Shown here: piece after piece, positions 24,530-33,813 of the stretch
Layout of the letters: the number at the start of each line of letters is the position of its first letter
Numbering within the stretch: the stretch's first letter is position 1
Origin: Sphaerisporangium flaviroseum
GTDB lineage: Bacteria; Actinomycetota; Actinomycetes; Streptosporangiales; Streptosporangiaceae
Length of the DNA stretch: 64,000 bases
NCBI RefSeq assembly: GCF_039537005.1
Contig: NZ_BAAAZR010000061.1
Location: 23,941 to 87,940, forward strand
Reading direction: 5' to 3'
Made by a program: the position numbers and the translations under genes
The notes under the pieces: generated by a model
What the model was told of the DNA's origin: nothing
What the model saw: the letters and a program-made list of their open reading frames with translations, nothing else
Database searches by the model: none

Positions 24530-25582
24530 TCAGTACGGCAGCGTGTAGGCGCGGAAGTGTTGTGCCACGTAGGGGCCCTTGAACTTCGGGTAGGCCACCG
24601 TCTTGATGTCGCCGTCGGAGGTGTAGCGGTCCTCCGGGTGGGCGTTCAGCCAGTCGAGCCAGGCGGTGGAACAGAAGCGGGCACAGTCGCCGACCTTGTC
24701 CATGGCCCTGATGCGCGGGATGCCGAGCGGGTCGAAGTCCTTGCTGAACGGCGAGGGCCCGGGGGTGTACCCCGCCAGGAAGACCCCGTTGTAGTTGTAG
24801 CGAACGTCCCCGGCTCCGCCCCTGATCGCCCAGTCCTTGGTGCTCGGCTGGTTGCCGTACGGCAGGGCGAGCGTGGCCGGCGGATCCTTGATCAACGAAG
24901 TGATCAGCTTGTGGCCCGCCGTGATCTGCTCGGTGACCTGTTCCTTGGACCGGCCGCGCAGGTTCAGGTGGTCGCGCGTGTGGTTGCCGATGTCGAAGCC
25001 GTTGTCCCGCAGCCACCCGAGGACCTGCCCCTGCGCCTCAGGACCGAACGTGCCGAACATGTCCTTGATCACGTAGAAGGTGGCGACCGGCCGGAATCCC
25101 GGATACTTGCGGGAGACGTCCTGCAGGATGCCGACGGCGGTGTCGGGCTTCGGCTTGCCCGACCCGTCCAGGGTGAGCTGTGAGGGCGAGGAGTCGTCGA
25201 ACGTCAGGACCACCGGATGCTTCCCGGCGGGGATGCCGATCCTGCCGGTGGTGTACTCCCTGGCCGTGATGGGGACGTAGCCCTCCTTGGCCAGCCGTTC
25301 GATCTCGGTGCGGAACTGCTCCGGCGTCCGGTCGTCTGAGCCGGCGGGCGCCTTGGGCATGATGCGGTGGTACATGAGCACCGGGATCTGCCCGAGCTCG
25401 TTCGCCTTGGCCTTGGCCGCCTTGGCGACCGCCGCCTTGTGCGCCTCCTGCGCGTTCGCGGGCTTCGCCGACTTGTTCGCCGCCGGCTGCGCCACGACCT
25501 TGGTATCCCCCTGCGTGCACCCGGCGAGCGCGATCACACTCAGTGACAGCACTCCGATACCACGTGTCGCCAAGCCCCCCAT
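24530..25582 (-). CDS. Polysaccharide deacetylase family lipoprotein
   Basis: The 350-aa secreted protein has an N-terminal lipoprotein signal (about 1-22) with lipobox VIALAGC. An Ala/Lys-rich linker follows, then a NodB-like carbohydrate esterase 4 domain. Visible CE4 features are IPVLMYHRI, VLTFDDSSPSQ (catalytic base and metal Asp pair) and GNHTRDH (metal-binding His). This group deacetylates cell-wall or extracellular polysaccharides and is anchored to the outer face of the membrane. The ATG at 25582 was preferred because the signal peptide starts there (MGGLATRGIGVLSLS). A longer frame would add 22 unlikely residues. Confidence 0.88.
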   Translation of the reverse strand: MGGLATRGIGVLSLSVIALAGCTQGDTKVVAQPAANKSAKPANAQEAHKAAVAKAAKAKANELGQIPVLMYHRIMPKAPAGSDDRTPEQFRTEIERLAKEGYVPITAREYTTGRIGIPAGKHPVVLTFDDSSPSQLTLDGSGKPKPDTAVGILQDVSRKYPGFRPVATFYVIKDMFGTFGPEAQGQVLGWLRDNGFDIGNHTRDHLNLRGRSKEQVTEQITAGHKLITSLIKDPPATLALPYGNQPSTKDWAIRGGAGDVRYNYNGVFLAGYTPGPSPFSKDFDPLGIPRIRAMDKVGDCARFCSTAWLDWLNAHPEDRYTSDGDIKTVAYPKFKGPYVAQHFRAYTLPY

Positions 25583-25759
25583 GGCCCCCCCAACCAACCC
25601 CGAGGAATGAGATACGTCTCTCCTACCCCCCCGACCTGGGGGTTCCACACGAGGCGATCGGCACGGACGCCAAGCCTGGCACCTGATTCGGCATATAACG
25701 GCATTCCCGCTATGTCACGTTATGTAGCTAATTAGACCCCTTTAGGGCGGTCAACGACG

Positions 25760-26782
25760 TCACTTCGTGGCCTCGCCGGCACGGACTCGGATGCCGGTCA
25801 GGCGGCGGAAGATGTCCCACCAGAAGGGGGCGCCGAACAGCAGGGCGAAGAACGTGAGCAGGAAGCCCGGCCAGTGGCCCGGGGTGACCATGCGCTGGAG
25901 CCACTCCCCGCCGTTCCAGGACCACTTGGGGCTGCCGGTGTCGGGGATCTTCACCGACACCGGGGCGTTCCCCACGATCTGGACGAAGGCGGGGGCCGAC
26001 AGCACCTCGGTCACGCAGGCATACGGATCGTTGGGGTGGTCAGGGCACTTGTCCCGAAGGCCCGACACCGAGCGCACTCCGCCGTCGGCGGTGGCCGCCA
26101 CCTGGGCGCGGATGGCGTTGTCGGTGAGGATCGCCCTGCCGTACTCCAATGAGTCCATGCTGAACACCAGTGTCAGCACCAGGCCCAGCGCGGCGATGAC
26201 CCAGCGGACATAGCGGCGGTAGAGCATGGTCAGACGCTGCATCTCGCCGTCGAACCACTTCTCGACACCCTTGCGGAACGCGTCCAGGTCGCCCTCGGCG
26301 GTGTCCCACACGCCGTTCAGCGGCCCGTACAGAGGGCTGTGGCCCTCCTTGAGCTTCGCCAGCAGGGTCGGCACGCCACCCTCACCGGTGACGATCTCCA
26401 TCACCGCCATCGCGAAGCTTCCGGGCGGGATCGAGGCGATGCTCGTCTTGCCGTCCTTGCGATGGTCGATCTCGCGGAGCCGTTCGTACAGGCGCTCCGA
26501 CCAGGTGGTGGCCGTGCTCTGCACCGGCGCGGGAAGGTCGCTGAACGCCGGCCGGGCGTCCTTGCTGAACGGCAGGCGCCCGAAGACCTCCCCGATCGTG
26601 GACGGGATCCAGGACTTCTTGCCGTCGGGCCCGTCGAGCGTGTCCCGCAGGTAGGCCCACAGGAACTTGCCGCGGATGCCGAGCAGCCGTACGAGTCCCT
26701 CGTTCAACCCGCTCACCAGCATCGAGAAGAGCAGGAACGCCAGGACCAGGCCGATGGCCAGGTCGATGTATACAGAGTTCAA
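25760..26782 (-). CDS. Actinobacterial membrane protein of unknown function
   Basis: The 340-aa protein starts with a transmembrane helix (about 5-27, IDLAIGLVLAFLLFSMLVSG). It has two further membrane segments at about residues 185-205 and 300-325 (FLLTFFALLFGAPFWWDIFRRL). The middle region contains GIRGKFLWAYLRDTLDG and DHRKDGKTSIASIPPGSFAMAVME. I have seen similar actinobacterial proteins annotated only as hypothetical. A TTG start is chosen because GGTGG lies 6 nt upstream and the membrane helix begins immediately. A GTG at 26866 would add 28 atypical residues. There is no functional link to the neighbours. Confidence 0.7.
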   Translation of the reverse strand: MNSVYIDLAIGLVLAFLLFSMLVSGLNEGLVRLLGIRGKFLWAYLRDTLDGPDGKKSWIPSTIGEVFGRLPFSKDARPAFSDLPAPVQSTATTWSERLYERLREIDHRKDGKTSIASIPPGSFAMAVMEIVTGEGGVPTLLAKLKEGHSPLYGPLNGVWDTAEGDLDAFRKGVEKWFDGEMQRLTMLYRRYVRWVIAALGLVLTLVFSMDSLEYGRAILTDNAIRAQVAATADGGVRSVSGLRDKCPDHPNDPYACVTEVLSAPAFVQIVGNAPVSVKIPDTGSPKWSWNGGEWLQRMVTPGHWPGFLLTFFALLFGAPFWWDIFRRLTGIRVRAGEATK

Positions 26783-26946
26783 GGGAGACCACCTGTGACC
26801 GTAGACACGCCTTCCGCGACGGTCGCCGCAATCAACTGACGTCGATCCACTCGGATCGGTTGTCACGCCCGGGTTTTCCGGCGGCGCTCCGGCTCCACCA
26901 GGCGGAGCATTCGGGGATATCCGGCCTCGTCAAGCGCCGCCGGCGG

Positions 26947-29937
26947 TCACTCCGCTCCGTAGAAGACGCGTTCGGTGACCACCCGGGCGCGCCGGGTCGC
27001 CCTGTGGTAGTCGTCGACGAAGTCCTCCGAGCCGTCGGGAGGGTAGCCCAGGGCACGTGAGATGAGCATGCGCTCGCGCACGTCGACGGGGATGCTGTCA
27101 CCGGCCCGGCCGCGCACCAGCATGATCGCGTCACGGATCTGGCTGGCGAACCGCCAGGCCTCGGCGAGCACCTCCTCGTCGGTGGAGGCCAGCAGCCCGG
27201 CCCCGACGGCCGCGCGCAGAGTGTCCAGCGTGCGGGTGGTGCGCAGCTCCGGGACCTCGTAGGCGTGCCGGAGCTGGATGAGCTGTGCCAGCCACTCGAC
27301 GTCCGACAGCCCGCCCCTGCCGAGCTTGGTGTGCAGGCGCGGGTCGGCGCCCCGGGGCAGCCGCTCGGCCTCCATGCGCGCCTTGAGCCTGCGGATCTCG
27401 CGTACCGCGGAGTCGCCGATGCCGTCCGGCGGGTAACGAAGCGGTTCGATGAGGTCCATGAACTCGGCACCGAGATCGGCGTCCCCCGCGGAGAAGCGGG
27501 CGCGGAGCAGGGCCTGGGACTCCCACGGAGACGACCAGCGGCGGTAGTACGCCGCGTACGAGGAGAGCGAGCGGACCAGAGGACCCTGGCGCCCCTCCGG
27601 GCGCAGATCCGGGTCGATCTCCAGCGGCGGGTCCGGGGCGGGGCGGGCGAGCAGGCGGCGCAGCTCGTTGGCGACGGCGTGCGCCGCGTCGGTCGCGGTC
27701 TTCTCCTCCACGCCTTCCAGGGGCGAGTGGACGAACATGACGTCGGCGTCGCTGCCGTACGAGCACTCGTACCCGCCGAGGCGCCCCATGGCGATGACGG
27801 CGAAGCGTGTGGGGAAGTCGCCGCGACGCTCCAGGGAGACCTTGTGGATCGCCGCGTCCAGGGCCGCCTGGATGGTCACGTCGTTGAGTTCGGAGAGCGC
27901 CTGGCCGACCTCCTCGATGTCGATGCGGCCGACCAGTTCCGCCACGGCCGTGCGGAACAGCTCGCGACGGCGCAGAGCGCGCACGGAGGCGACGGCGGTC
28001 TCGGCGTCCGCGGAGTGACGCTGCACCGACGCGCCGGCCTCGGTGGCGAGGGATGCCTTGGGACGGACCCTCAGCTCCGCGTCGGAGCCGAGCATGGCCA
28101 CGGCGTCCGGCGCGTGCAGCAGCAGCCCGGTGGCGTAGCGGCTGGTGCCGAGCAGCCGGGCCATGCGCTCGGCGACGGCGGTCTCGTCGCGGAGCAGGCG
28201 CAGGTACCACGGGGTGGTGCCGAGCTTGTCGCTGACCTGGCGGAACCCCAGCAGGCCCGCGTCGGGGTCGGGCGCGTCGGCGAACCAGCCGAGCATGACC
28301 GGCAGCAGGGTGCGCTGGATGGCCGCCCGTCGCGAGACACCGCTGGTGAGCGCGGCGATGTGCCGCAGGGCGCCGTCGGGGTCGGCGTAGCCGAGCGCGG
28401 AGAGACGGGCCGAGGCCGCGGCGGTGGACAGCCGGGCCTCCTCCCCGGGCAGCCTGGCGACGGCCTGGAGCAGCGGCCGGTAGAACAGCTTCTCGTGCAG
28501 CCGCCGCGCCTCCATGGCGTGACGTTTCCACCGGGTGGTGAACTCTCCCACCGGGTCGACGACCATGCCGAGGCCGCGGCCGATGCGGCGCAGGTCGGTC
28601 GCGCTCTCCGGCACGACGTGGGTGCGGCGCAGGCGGTGGAGCTGGAGCAGGTGCTCGACCTGCCGCAGGAAGGTGTAGGCCTCGGCGAGGGCCTTGGCGT
28701 CGTCCCTGCCGATGTAGCCGCCTCGCGACAGCGCGGCGAGCGCCGGCAGCGTGGCCCGGCGGCGCAGCAGGCCGTCGGAACGGCCGTGCACCAGTTGCAG
28801 GAGCTGGACGGCGAACTCGATGTCGCGCAGGCCGCCGGGACCGAGCTTGATCTGCCGGTGGGCCTCGCTCGCGCGGACGTTGGCCTCGACCTTGCGCCGC
28901 ATGCCCTGGACGTCCTCCACGAAGTGGTCACGGGCGGCGGCCTGCCAGACGAGCTCGTTGACCACGGCGACGTACTCCTGGCCGAGCTCCAGGTCGCCGG
29001 CGATGGGCCGGGCCTTGAGCAGGGCCTGGAACTCCCAGGTCTTGGCCCACCGGCGGTAGTAGGTCAGGTGGCTGGCGAGCGTGCGCACGAGCGGGCCGGC
29101 CTTGCCTTCGGGCCGCAGGGCCGCGTCCACCTCCCACAGGGCCCCCTCGGGAGTGCTCATCGAGCAGGCCCGCATCATGCCCTGCGCCACCTTGGTGGCG
29201 GCCTGGAGGGCCTTGGTCTCGTCGACGCCCTCCCGGGGCTCCGCGACGAAGATCACGTCCACGTCGCTGATGTAGTTCAGCTCGCGGGCGCCGCACTTGC
29301 CCATGCCGATCACCGCGAGCCGCACGTCGGAGCTCTCCGGATGGTCGGCCCTGGCGATGGCGAGGCCCGCCTCCAGCGCGGCGCCGGCCAGGTCGGACAG
29401 CTCGGCGGTGATCTGTGACAGGGAGACCTCGCCGGTGACGTCGCGCGCGGCCAGGTGCAGCAGCCTGGCGCGGTAGGCCACGCGCAGGGCCGACATCGTT
29501 TCGGTGTCCGCCTGTGTGGCCTGGGGCTCGGCCTCGGACGGGTCGGCGCCGACGGCTTCGAGCAGCTCGGCGCGCATGTCCCTCTCGGGCATGCGCTGGA
29601 CGGCGTACTCGCCTTCGAGCAGCTTCCAGTGCTCGGGGTGCCGTACGACGTGCTCTCCGAGGGCGGCCGAGAGGCCGAAGACGCCGAGCAGCCGGGATCT
29701 GAGCCCGGGGTCGGCGCGGAGGGCGCCGAGGACGCTGGGATCGCGCTCGGCGAGACGGTTGAGCGAGGTGAGCGCGAGGTCGGGGTCGGCGGCGCTCACC
29801 AGGGCGGCGAGCAGGTCGAGATCGCCCACGGCCTCGGGCCCGAGATCGTCGAGAAGCCGCTCGGCCTGGGCTCCGTCGACGAAGCCCAGCCGGGCGAGCC
29901 GCCCGGCCGTCGTCTGCATACGGGACTCGGCGTTCAC
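26947..29937 (-). CDS. glnE: Bifunctional glutamine synthetase adenylyltransferase/deadenylase
   Basis: GlnE attaches AMP to, and removes it from, the regulatory tyrosine of GlnA. The 996-aa length and two nucleotidyltransferase domains are typical. The N-terminal, deadenylylating one has YISDVDVIF at about 221-229. The C-terminal, adenylylating one has YGSDADVMF at about 727-735. Each is followed by a helical GlnD-type linker (GPGGLRDIEF in the first half, GRGGLSDVEW in the second). The GTG start is supported by TACTTT 6 nt upstream. In mycobacteria glnE lies directly between glnA1 and glnA2. Here accessory genes separate all three. Confidence 0.96.
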   Translation of the reverse strand: MNAESRMQTTAGRLARLGFVDGAQAERLLDDLGPEAVGDLDLLAALVSAADPDLALTSLNRLAERDPSVLGALRADPGLRSRLLGVFGLSAALGEHVVRHPEHWKLLEGEYAVQRMPERDMRAELLEAVGADPSEAEPQATQADTETMSALRVAYRARLLHLAARDVTGEVSLSQITAELSDLAGAALEAGLAIARADHPESSDVRLAVIGMGKCGARELNYISDVDVIFVAEPREGVDETKALQAATKVAQGMMRACSMSTPEGALWEVDAALRPEGKAGPLVRTLASHLTYYRRWAKTWEFQALLKARPIAGDLELGQEYVAVVNELVWQAAARDHFVEDVQGMRRKVEANVRASEAHRQIKLGPGGLRDIEFAVQLLQLVHGRSDGLLRRRATLPALAALSRGGYIGRDDAKALAEAYTFLRQVEHLLQLHRLRRTHVVPESATDLRRIGRGLGMVVDPVGEFTTRWKRHAMEARRLHEKLFYRPLLQAVARLPGEEARLSTAAASARLSALGYADPDGALRHIAALTSGVSRRAAIQRTLLPVMLGWFADAPDPDAGLLGFRQVSDKLGTTPWYLRLLRDETAVAERMARLLGTSRYATGLLLHAPDAVAMLGSDAELRVRPKASLATEAGASVQRHSADAETAVASVRALRRRELFRTAVAELVGRIDIEEVGQALSELNDVTIQAALDAAIHKVSLERRGDFPTRFAVIAMGRLGGYECSYGSDADVMFVHSPLEGVEEKTATDAAHAVANELRRLLARPAPDPPLEIDPDLRPEGRQGPLVRSLSSYAAYYRRWSSPWESQALLRARFSAGDADLGAEFMDLIEPLRYPPDGIGDSAVREIRRLKARMEAERLPRGADPRLHTKLGRGGLSDVEWLAQLIQLRHAYEVPELRTTRTLDTLRAAVGAGLLASTDEEVLAEAWRFASQIRDAIMLVRGRAGDSIPVDVRERMLISRALGYPPDGSEDFVDDYHRATRRARVVTERVFYGAE

Positions 29938-29943
29938 ATGGCC

Positions 29944-29949
29944 AAAGTA
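29944..29949 (-). promoter_or_regulatory. -10 hexamer TACTTT of a leaderless promoter (glnE)
   Basis: On the minus strand TACTTT ends 6 nt before the GTG of glnE. No RBS is present. It favours this GTG over the ATG six codons downstream. Confidence 0.5.
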
Positions 29950-30043
29950 GCCGTTCGCTCACGATGCCGTCGTTAGTGGTTCCGCAACGTAATCGCCCGG
30001 TCACAGAGATTAGACAGGGGTGCCGGCCCGGTCCAGGAGGCTG

Positions 30044-30826
30044 TCAGCTCGCGACGGACTCGCGGTGCCCTGCGACGACGGCGGCGAACCCCTCGGCCAG
30101 GGGGCGCCAGGTCTCCGTCAGTTCCTCGCGGGCGGCCACCGCCTCCGCGTCGAGCTCCGCCACGTCGAACCCCGCGCCGGACAGCTCCCCGGCGTTGGGC
30201 CCGGTCCAGGAGAGGAAGATCTCCGGGGTCGCCTCCGGGTGGAACTGCACGGCCCACGCGCGGGCGCCGAGCCGGTAGGCCTGGTTGGGGTACGGCTCCC
30301 CCGTCGCCAGCGGCACCGCGCCGGGCGGCAGGACCGTCATGGCGTCCCCGTGGTACTGCAGGGCTCGCGGGGACGGCGGGAGACGCGAGAAGAGGGGATC
30401 GTCCCCGGCGTCCGGCAGCGGGGACACCGGCCGCAGGCCCACCTCCAGCCCTGCCGCTCCGGGCCTGACCTCTCCCCCGCAGGCCAGGGTCATGAGCTGG
30501 GCGCCGAGGCAGATGCCGAGAGTGGGCATCGACGCCTCCACCGAGCGCCTGATGAGCTCCCGCGTGGCGGGCAGCCACGGGTATCCCTCGTCGTCCCATG
30601 CCGAGGCGGCGCCGCCGAGCACGATCAGGCCGTCGGCGGGGCGACCGCCCAGCCAGAATCCGGCGCCCTCCTGCCGCCGGTCCGCGGCGACGTCCAGGGC
30701 CGGTACCCGTCCGCCGAGATACGGCCGGACGATTTCGCAGGTCATCCCGGCTTCGGCCAGCCATCCGGCGAGGAACCCGGGGCCGGCTTCGGCCTCGTGC
30801 TCGATGATCACAACCCGGTTACCCAT
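30044..30826 (-). CDS. Type 1 glutamine amidotransferase
   Basis: The 260-aa class I glutamine amidotransferase has nucleophile Cys106 in LGICLGAQLM and His196/Glu198 in VQFHPEAT, a complete triad. It is the stand-alone GMP-synthase-like type found in many actinobacteria (LIVLGGAASAWDDEGYPW near residue 66). Such enzymes may transfer ammonia to unknown acceptors or hydrolyse gamma-glutamyl compounds. The nearby glnE/glnA genes make a nitrogen-related role plausible but unproven. The ATG follows a CATAAT hexamer with a 6-nt spacer. The gene ends close to the glnE promoter. Confidence 0.9.
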   Translation of the reverse strand: MGNRVVIIEHEAEAGPGFLAGWLAEAGMTCEIVRPYLGGRVPALDVAADRRQEGAGFWLGGRPADGLIVLGGAASAWDDEGYPWLPATRELIRRSVEASMPTLGICLGAQLMTLACGGEVRPGAAGLEVGLRPVSPLPDAGDDPLFSRLPPSPRALQYHGDAMTVLPPGAVPLATGEPYPNQAYRLGARAWAVQFHPEATPEIFLSWTGPNAGELSGAGFDVAELDAEAVAAREELTETWRPLAEGFAAVVAGHRESVAS

Positions 30827-30832
30827 GCGTCG

Positions 30833-30838
30833 ATTATG
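30833..30838 (-). promoter_or_regulatory. -10-like hexamer CATAAT (glutamine amidotransferase)
   Basis: On the minus strand CATAAT, one mismatch from TATAAT, ends 6 nt before the ATG, matching the leaderless spacing seen at other genes in this window. Confidence 0.4.
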
Positions 30839-30926
30839 GCCGCCCCGGACACGTGCCCCTTCCGGGCATACCTGGAAGCCCTCCCAACTTCCCTGGAAGA
30901 TCGATAAATCCGGCTTTGCGGCGATA

Positions 30927-30954
30927 TAGTCATTAACAGGTTCGGGGGAACCGT
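30927..30954 (+). promoter_or_regulatory. Promoter -10 and hairpin upstream of the flotillin operon
   Basis: TATAGT (30927-30932) is a good -10 match 46 nt before the first ATG of the operon. Immediately downstream GGTTC-GGGG-GAACC (30941-30954) forms a 5-bp inverted repeat that may be an operator or 5'-UTR hairpin. Confidence 0.4.
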
Positions 30955-30977
30955 TACTAGGGGGACACCGCAAGGCG

Positions 30978-31736
30978 ATGGGGGAGTTCTTCACCACGGC
31001 GCTGGATTTTCCCGCCGTACTGTTCAGCTTCTTGCTGGTCGTCGTCATCGGATACTGGGCGCTCGTGTTGCTGGGTGGGGCCGGCCTCGACGTCCTCGAT
31101 GGGGACGACGCCACCGACGCGGGCCTCGACGCGGGGCCCCTCGGGGGCCTCGGCCTGGGCGGGGTGCCCGCGACGGTCACGATCTCGCTGCTGATCGCCC
31201 TCTCGTGGTTCGCGAGCCTGGCCGGCACGGTCCTGCTCGACGGCCCCTCGATCGGCATGCGGATCGCGCTGCTGATCGCGGCGCTCGCCCTCGCCTGGCT
31301 GGTCACCCGCCTGCTGGTGCTGCCCCTGCGCCGCGTCTTCACCGTTCACAGGCCACCCTCCCGCGGCGACTTCGTGGGCCGGGTGTGCGTCATCCGTACG
31401 GGCCGGGTGGGATCCGATTTCGGCCAGGCCGAGGTCAGGGCGTCCGACGGCTCGTCCGCCGTCATACAGGTCAGGCAGATGCAGTGGCCGAGCCACGCGC
31501 TGCGGGACGGGCTCGGCGACGAGCCCGCCTCCCGTGGCGGAACCGGGCCCGGCCCCCTGACCGCACGTGATCAGGCGCCGAACCGACCTCACCACCCGGG
31601 CGTGGGTCCCGGGAAACCGGAAGAAGTGCTGCGTGCGGGCAGCACCGCTCTGATCTTCGACTACGACGCGGACGGCGAGTTCTTCTGGGTCACTCCCTAC
31701 GACGCCGAACTCGACCCTGACGCCCCGACCAAGTAA
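30978..31736 (+). CDS. YqiJ/NfeD-like OB-fold membrane protein
   Basis: The 252-aa membrane protein has hydrophobic segments at about residues 12-35, 64-85 and 91-113, then a soluble OB-fold-like domain from about 125 (RGDFVGRVCVIRTGRVGSDFGQAEV). This is the architecture of YqiJ, which in other bacteria is encoded next to the flotillin YqiK and is related to NfeD. NfeD-type OB domains are thought to partner SPFH proteins in membrane microdomains. A Pro/Gly-rich insertion (about 185-215) interrupts the C-terminal part. The flotillin gene starts 10 nt after the stop, so the two are certainly one operon. Confidence 0.8.
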   Translation: MGEFFTTALDFPAVLFSFLLVVVIGYWALVLLGGAGLDVLDGDDATDAGLDAGPLGGLGLGGVPATVTISLLIALSWFASLAGTVLLDGPSIGMRIALLIAALALAWLVTRLLVLPLRRVFTVHRPPSRGDFVGRVCVIRTGRVGSDFGQAEVRASDGSSAVIQVRQMQWPSHALRDGLGDEPASRGGTGPGPLTARDQAPNRPHHPGVGPGKPEEVLRAGSTALIFDYDADGEFFWVTPYDAELDPDAPTK

Positions 31737-31746
31737 GGGATCCCAG

Positions 31747-33813
31747 TTGGACGTCATCTCCACCGGCTTCGGCGTGCTCCTCGCCGTCATCCTGATCATC
31801 GTCATCACCATGCTCGTGGTGATCACCCGCTTGTTCCACAAGGTCGAGCAGGGCAAGGCCCTGATCATCTCGAAGGTGAAGGCGGTCGACGTCACCTTCA
31901 CCGGAGCCGTGGTGCTCCCCGTGCTCCACAAGGCCGAGATCATGGACATCTCGGTGAAGACCATCGAGATCGGGCGCACCGGCCAGGAGGGCCTGATCTG
32001 CCGGGACAACATCCGCGCCGACATCCGCATCACGTTCTTCGTCCGGGTCAACAAGACCGTGGAGGACGTGGTGAAGGTGGCCCAGGCCATCGGCACCGTA
32101 CGGGCCAGCGACGAGGGGACCCTGCAGGTGCTGTTCAGCGCCAAGTTCTCCGAGGCGCTGAAGACCGTGGGCAAGCAACTCGACTTCGTGGACCTCTACA
32201 CCAAGCGCGACGAGTTCCGCGACCAGATCATCCAGGTCATCGGCACCGACCTGAACGGCTACAGCCTTGAGGACGCCGCGATCGACTTCCTCGAGCAGAC
32301 GCCGATGGCGCAGCTCGACCCGGCCAACATCCTCGACGCCCAGGGCATCCGTAAGATCACCGAGCTGACCGCGATCGAGCACGTCCGTACGAACGAGTTC
32401 CAGCGCCACGAGGAGAAGGAGATCACCCGCCAGAACGTCGACGCGCGGGAGGCGATCCTGGAGCTGGAGCGGCGGCAGGCGGACGCGGAGATCAAGCAGA
32501 AGCGCGAGGTCGAGACCATGCGCGCCCGTGAGGAGGCCGAGATCTCCCGGGTGCAGTCCGAGGAGCGGCTGAAGGCCCAGACCGCCTTCATCCGCACCGA
32601 CGAGCAGCTCGGCGTCCAGCAGGAGAACCAGGCCAGGGAGATCGCGGTCGCGGAGAAGAACCGGGAACGGGTCATCGCCATCGAGACCGAGCGGATCGAG
32701 AAGGACCGGCAGCTGGAGGTCATCTCCCGCGAGCGCGAGACGCAGCTCTCCACCATCTCCAAGGACAAGGAGGTGGAGACCGAGAAGCGCGCGATGGCCG
32801 AGATCATCCGCGAGCGGATCGCGGTGGAGGCGACCGTGGCCGAGCAGGAGGAGAACATCAAGCGCCTGCGTGCCGTCGAGGAGGCCGAGCGGATGCGCCA
32901 GACGGTGGTGATCCAGGCCGAGGCCGAGGCGCAGGAGGGCCTGGTCAAGGACATCAAGGCCGCGGAGGCGGCCGAGGCCTCGGCCAAGCACAGGGCCCGC
33001 GAGGAGCTGGTGCTGGCGGAGGCCCGCCAGCAGGCCGCCGACTTCGACGCCCGGGCGAAGATCCGCCTGGCCGAGGGCGTCCAGGCCGAGGCGGCCGCGG
33101 CCGGCCTGGCTCAGGTGCAGGTGCGCGAGCGGGACGCCGACGCCATCCAGAAGGTGGGCCTCGCGGAAGCGGCGGTCGAACGCGAGAAGACCCTGGTGGC
33201 CGCCACGGCGGTGGGCGAGAAGCTCAAGGCGGAGGCCGAAGGTCTCACGGAGAAGGCCGCGGCCATGGCCTCGCTGGACGACGCCACCCGCGCCCACGAG
33301 GAGTACCGCCTGCGGCTGGAGGCCGAGAAGGAACTGCGGATCGCCGGACTGGACGCCCAGCGTTCCATCGCCGAGTCGCAGGCCACAATGCTGGCGGCCG
33401 GGCTGGACAAGGCCGACATCAGCATCGTCGGCGGCGACGGGGTGTTCTTCGACCGGCTGATGGGCTCCATCGCCATGGGCAAGAGCCTGGACGGCTTCGT
33501 CGAGAACTCCGACGTGGCGAGGAAGCTGGCGGGGCCGTGGCTCGACGGGTCGTCGAGCTTCCCCGAGGACGTCACCCGGCTGCTCGGCTCGATCAGCACC
33601 TCCGACGTGAAGAACCTGACCATCTCGGCGCTGCTCCTGCAGCTGATCAAGGCGGGCGGTCCCGACTCCGGGCCGCTGACGAAGCTGCTGGACACCGCAC
33701 GGCGGCTCGGCGTCGCCGACGCACCGGTCTCCGCCCTCGCCACCCTCAACACGGGTAACGGCGCCGCCGCCATCCCCGTGGGGACGGCCGGCAACGCGGG
33801 CGCCAAGCAGTGA
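31747..33813 (+). CDS. Flotillin/SPFH family protein (YqiK-like)
   Basis: The 688-aa protein has one N-terminal transmembrane helix (about 5-28). An SPFH domain follows (about 30-215, VEQGKALIISKVKAVDVTF onward). A very long alpha-helical coiled coil rich in Glu, Arg and Ala spans about 215-560, and a globular C-terminus contains GVFFDRLMGSIAMGKSLDGF. Flotillins oligomerise into membrane scaffolds. The length fits the YqiK type. The TTG start has AAGGGA 6 nt upstream. The stop overlaps the next gene's GTG (GTGA), so the ATPase is translationally coupled, suggesting a fixed stoichiometry or a direct complex. Confidence 0.92.
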   Translation: MDVISTGFGVLLAVILIIVITMLVVITRLFHKVEQGKALIISKVKAVDVTFTGAVVLPVLHKAEIMDISVKTIEIGRTGQEGLICRDNIRADIRITFFVRVNKTVEDVVKVAQAIGTVRASDEGTLQVLFSAKFSEALKTVGKQLDFVDLYTKRDEFRDQIIQVIGTDLNGYSLEDAAIDFLEQTPMAQLDPANILDAQGIRKITELTAIEHVRTNEFQRHEEKEITRQNVDAREAILELERRQADAEIKQKREVETMRAREEAEISRVQSEERLKAQTAFIRTDEQLGVQQENQAREIAVAEKNRERVIAIETERIEKDRQLEVISRERETQLSTISKDKEVETEKRAMAEIIRERIAVEATVAEQEENIKRLRAVEEAERMRQTVVIQAEAEAQEGLVKDIKAAEAAEASAKHRAREELVLAEARQQAADFDARAKIRLAEGVQAEAAAAGLAQVQVRERDADAIQKVGLAEAAVEREKTLVAATAVGEKLKAEAEGLTEKAAAMASLDDATRAHEEYRLRLEAEKELRIAGLDAQRSIAESQATMLAAGLDKADISIVGGDGVFFDRLMGSIAMGKSLDGFVENSDVARKLAGPWLDGSSSFPEDVTRLLGSISTSDVKNLTISALLLQLIKAGGPDSGPLTKLLDTARRLGVADAPVSALATLNTGNGAAAIPVGTAGNAGAKQ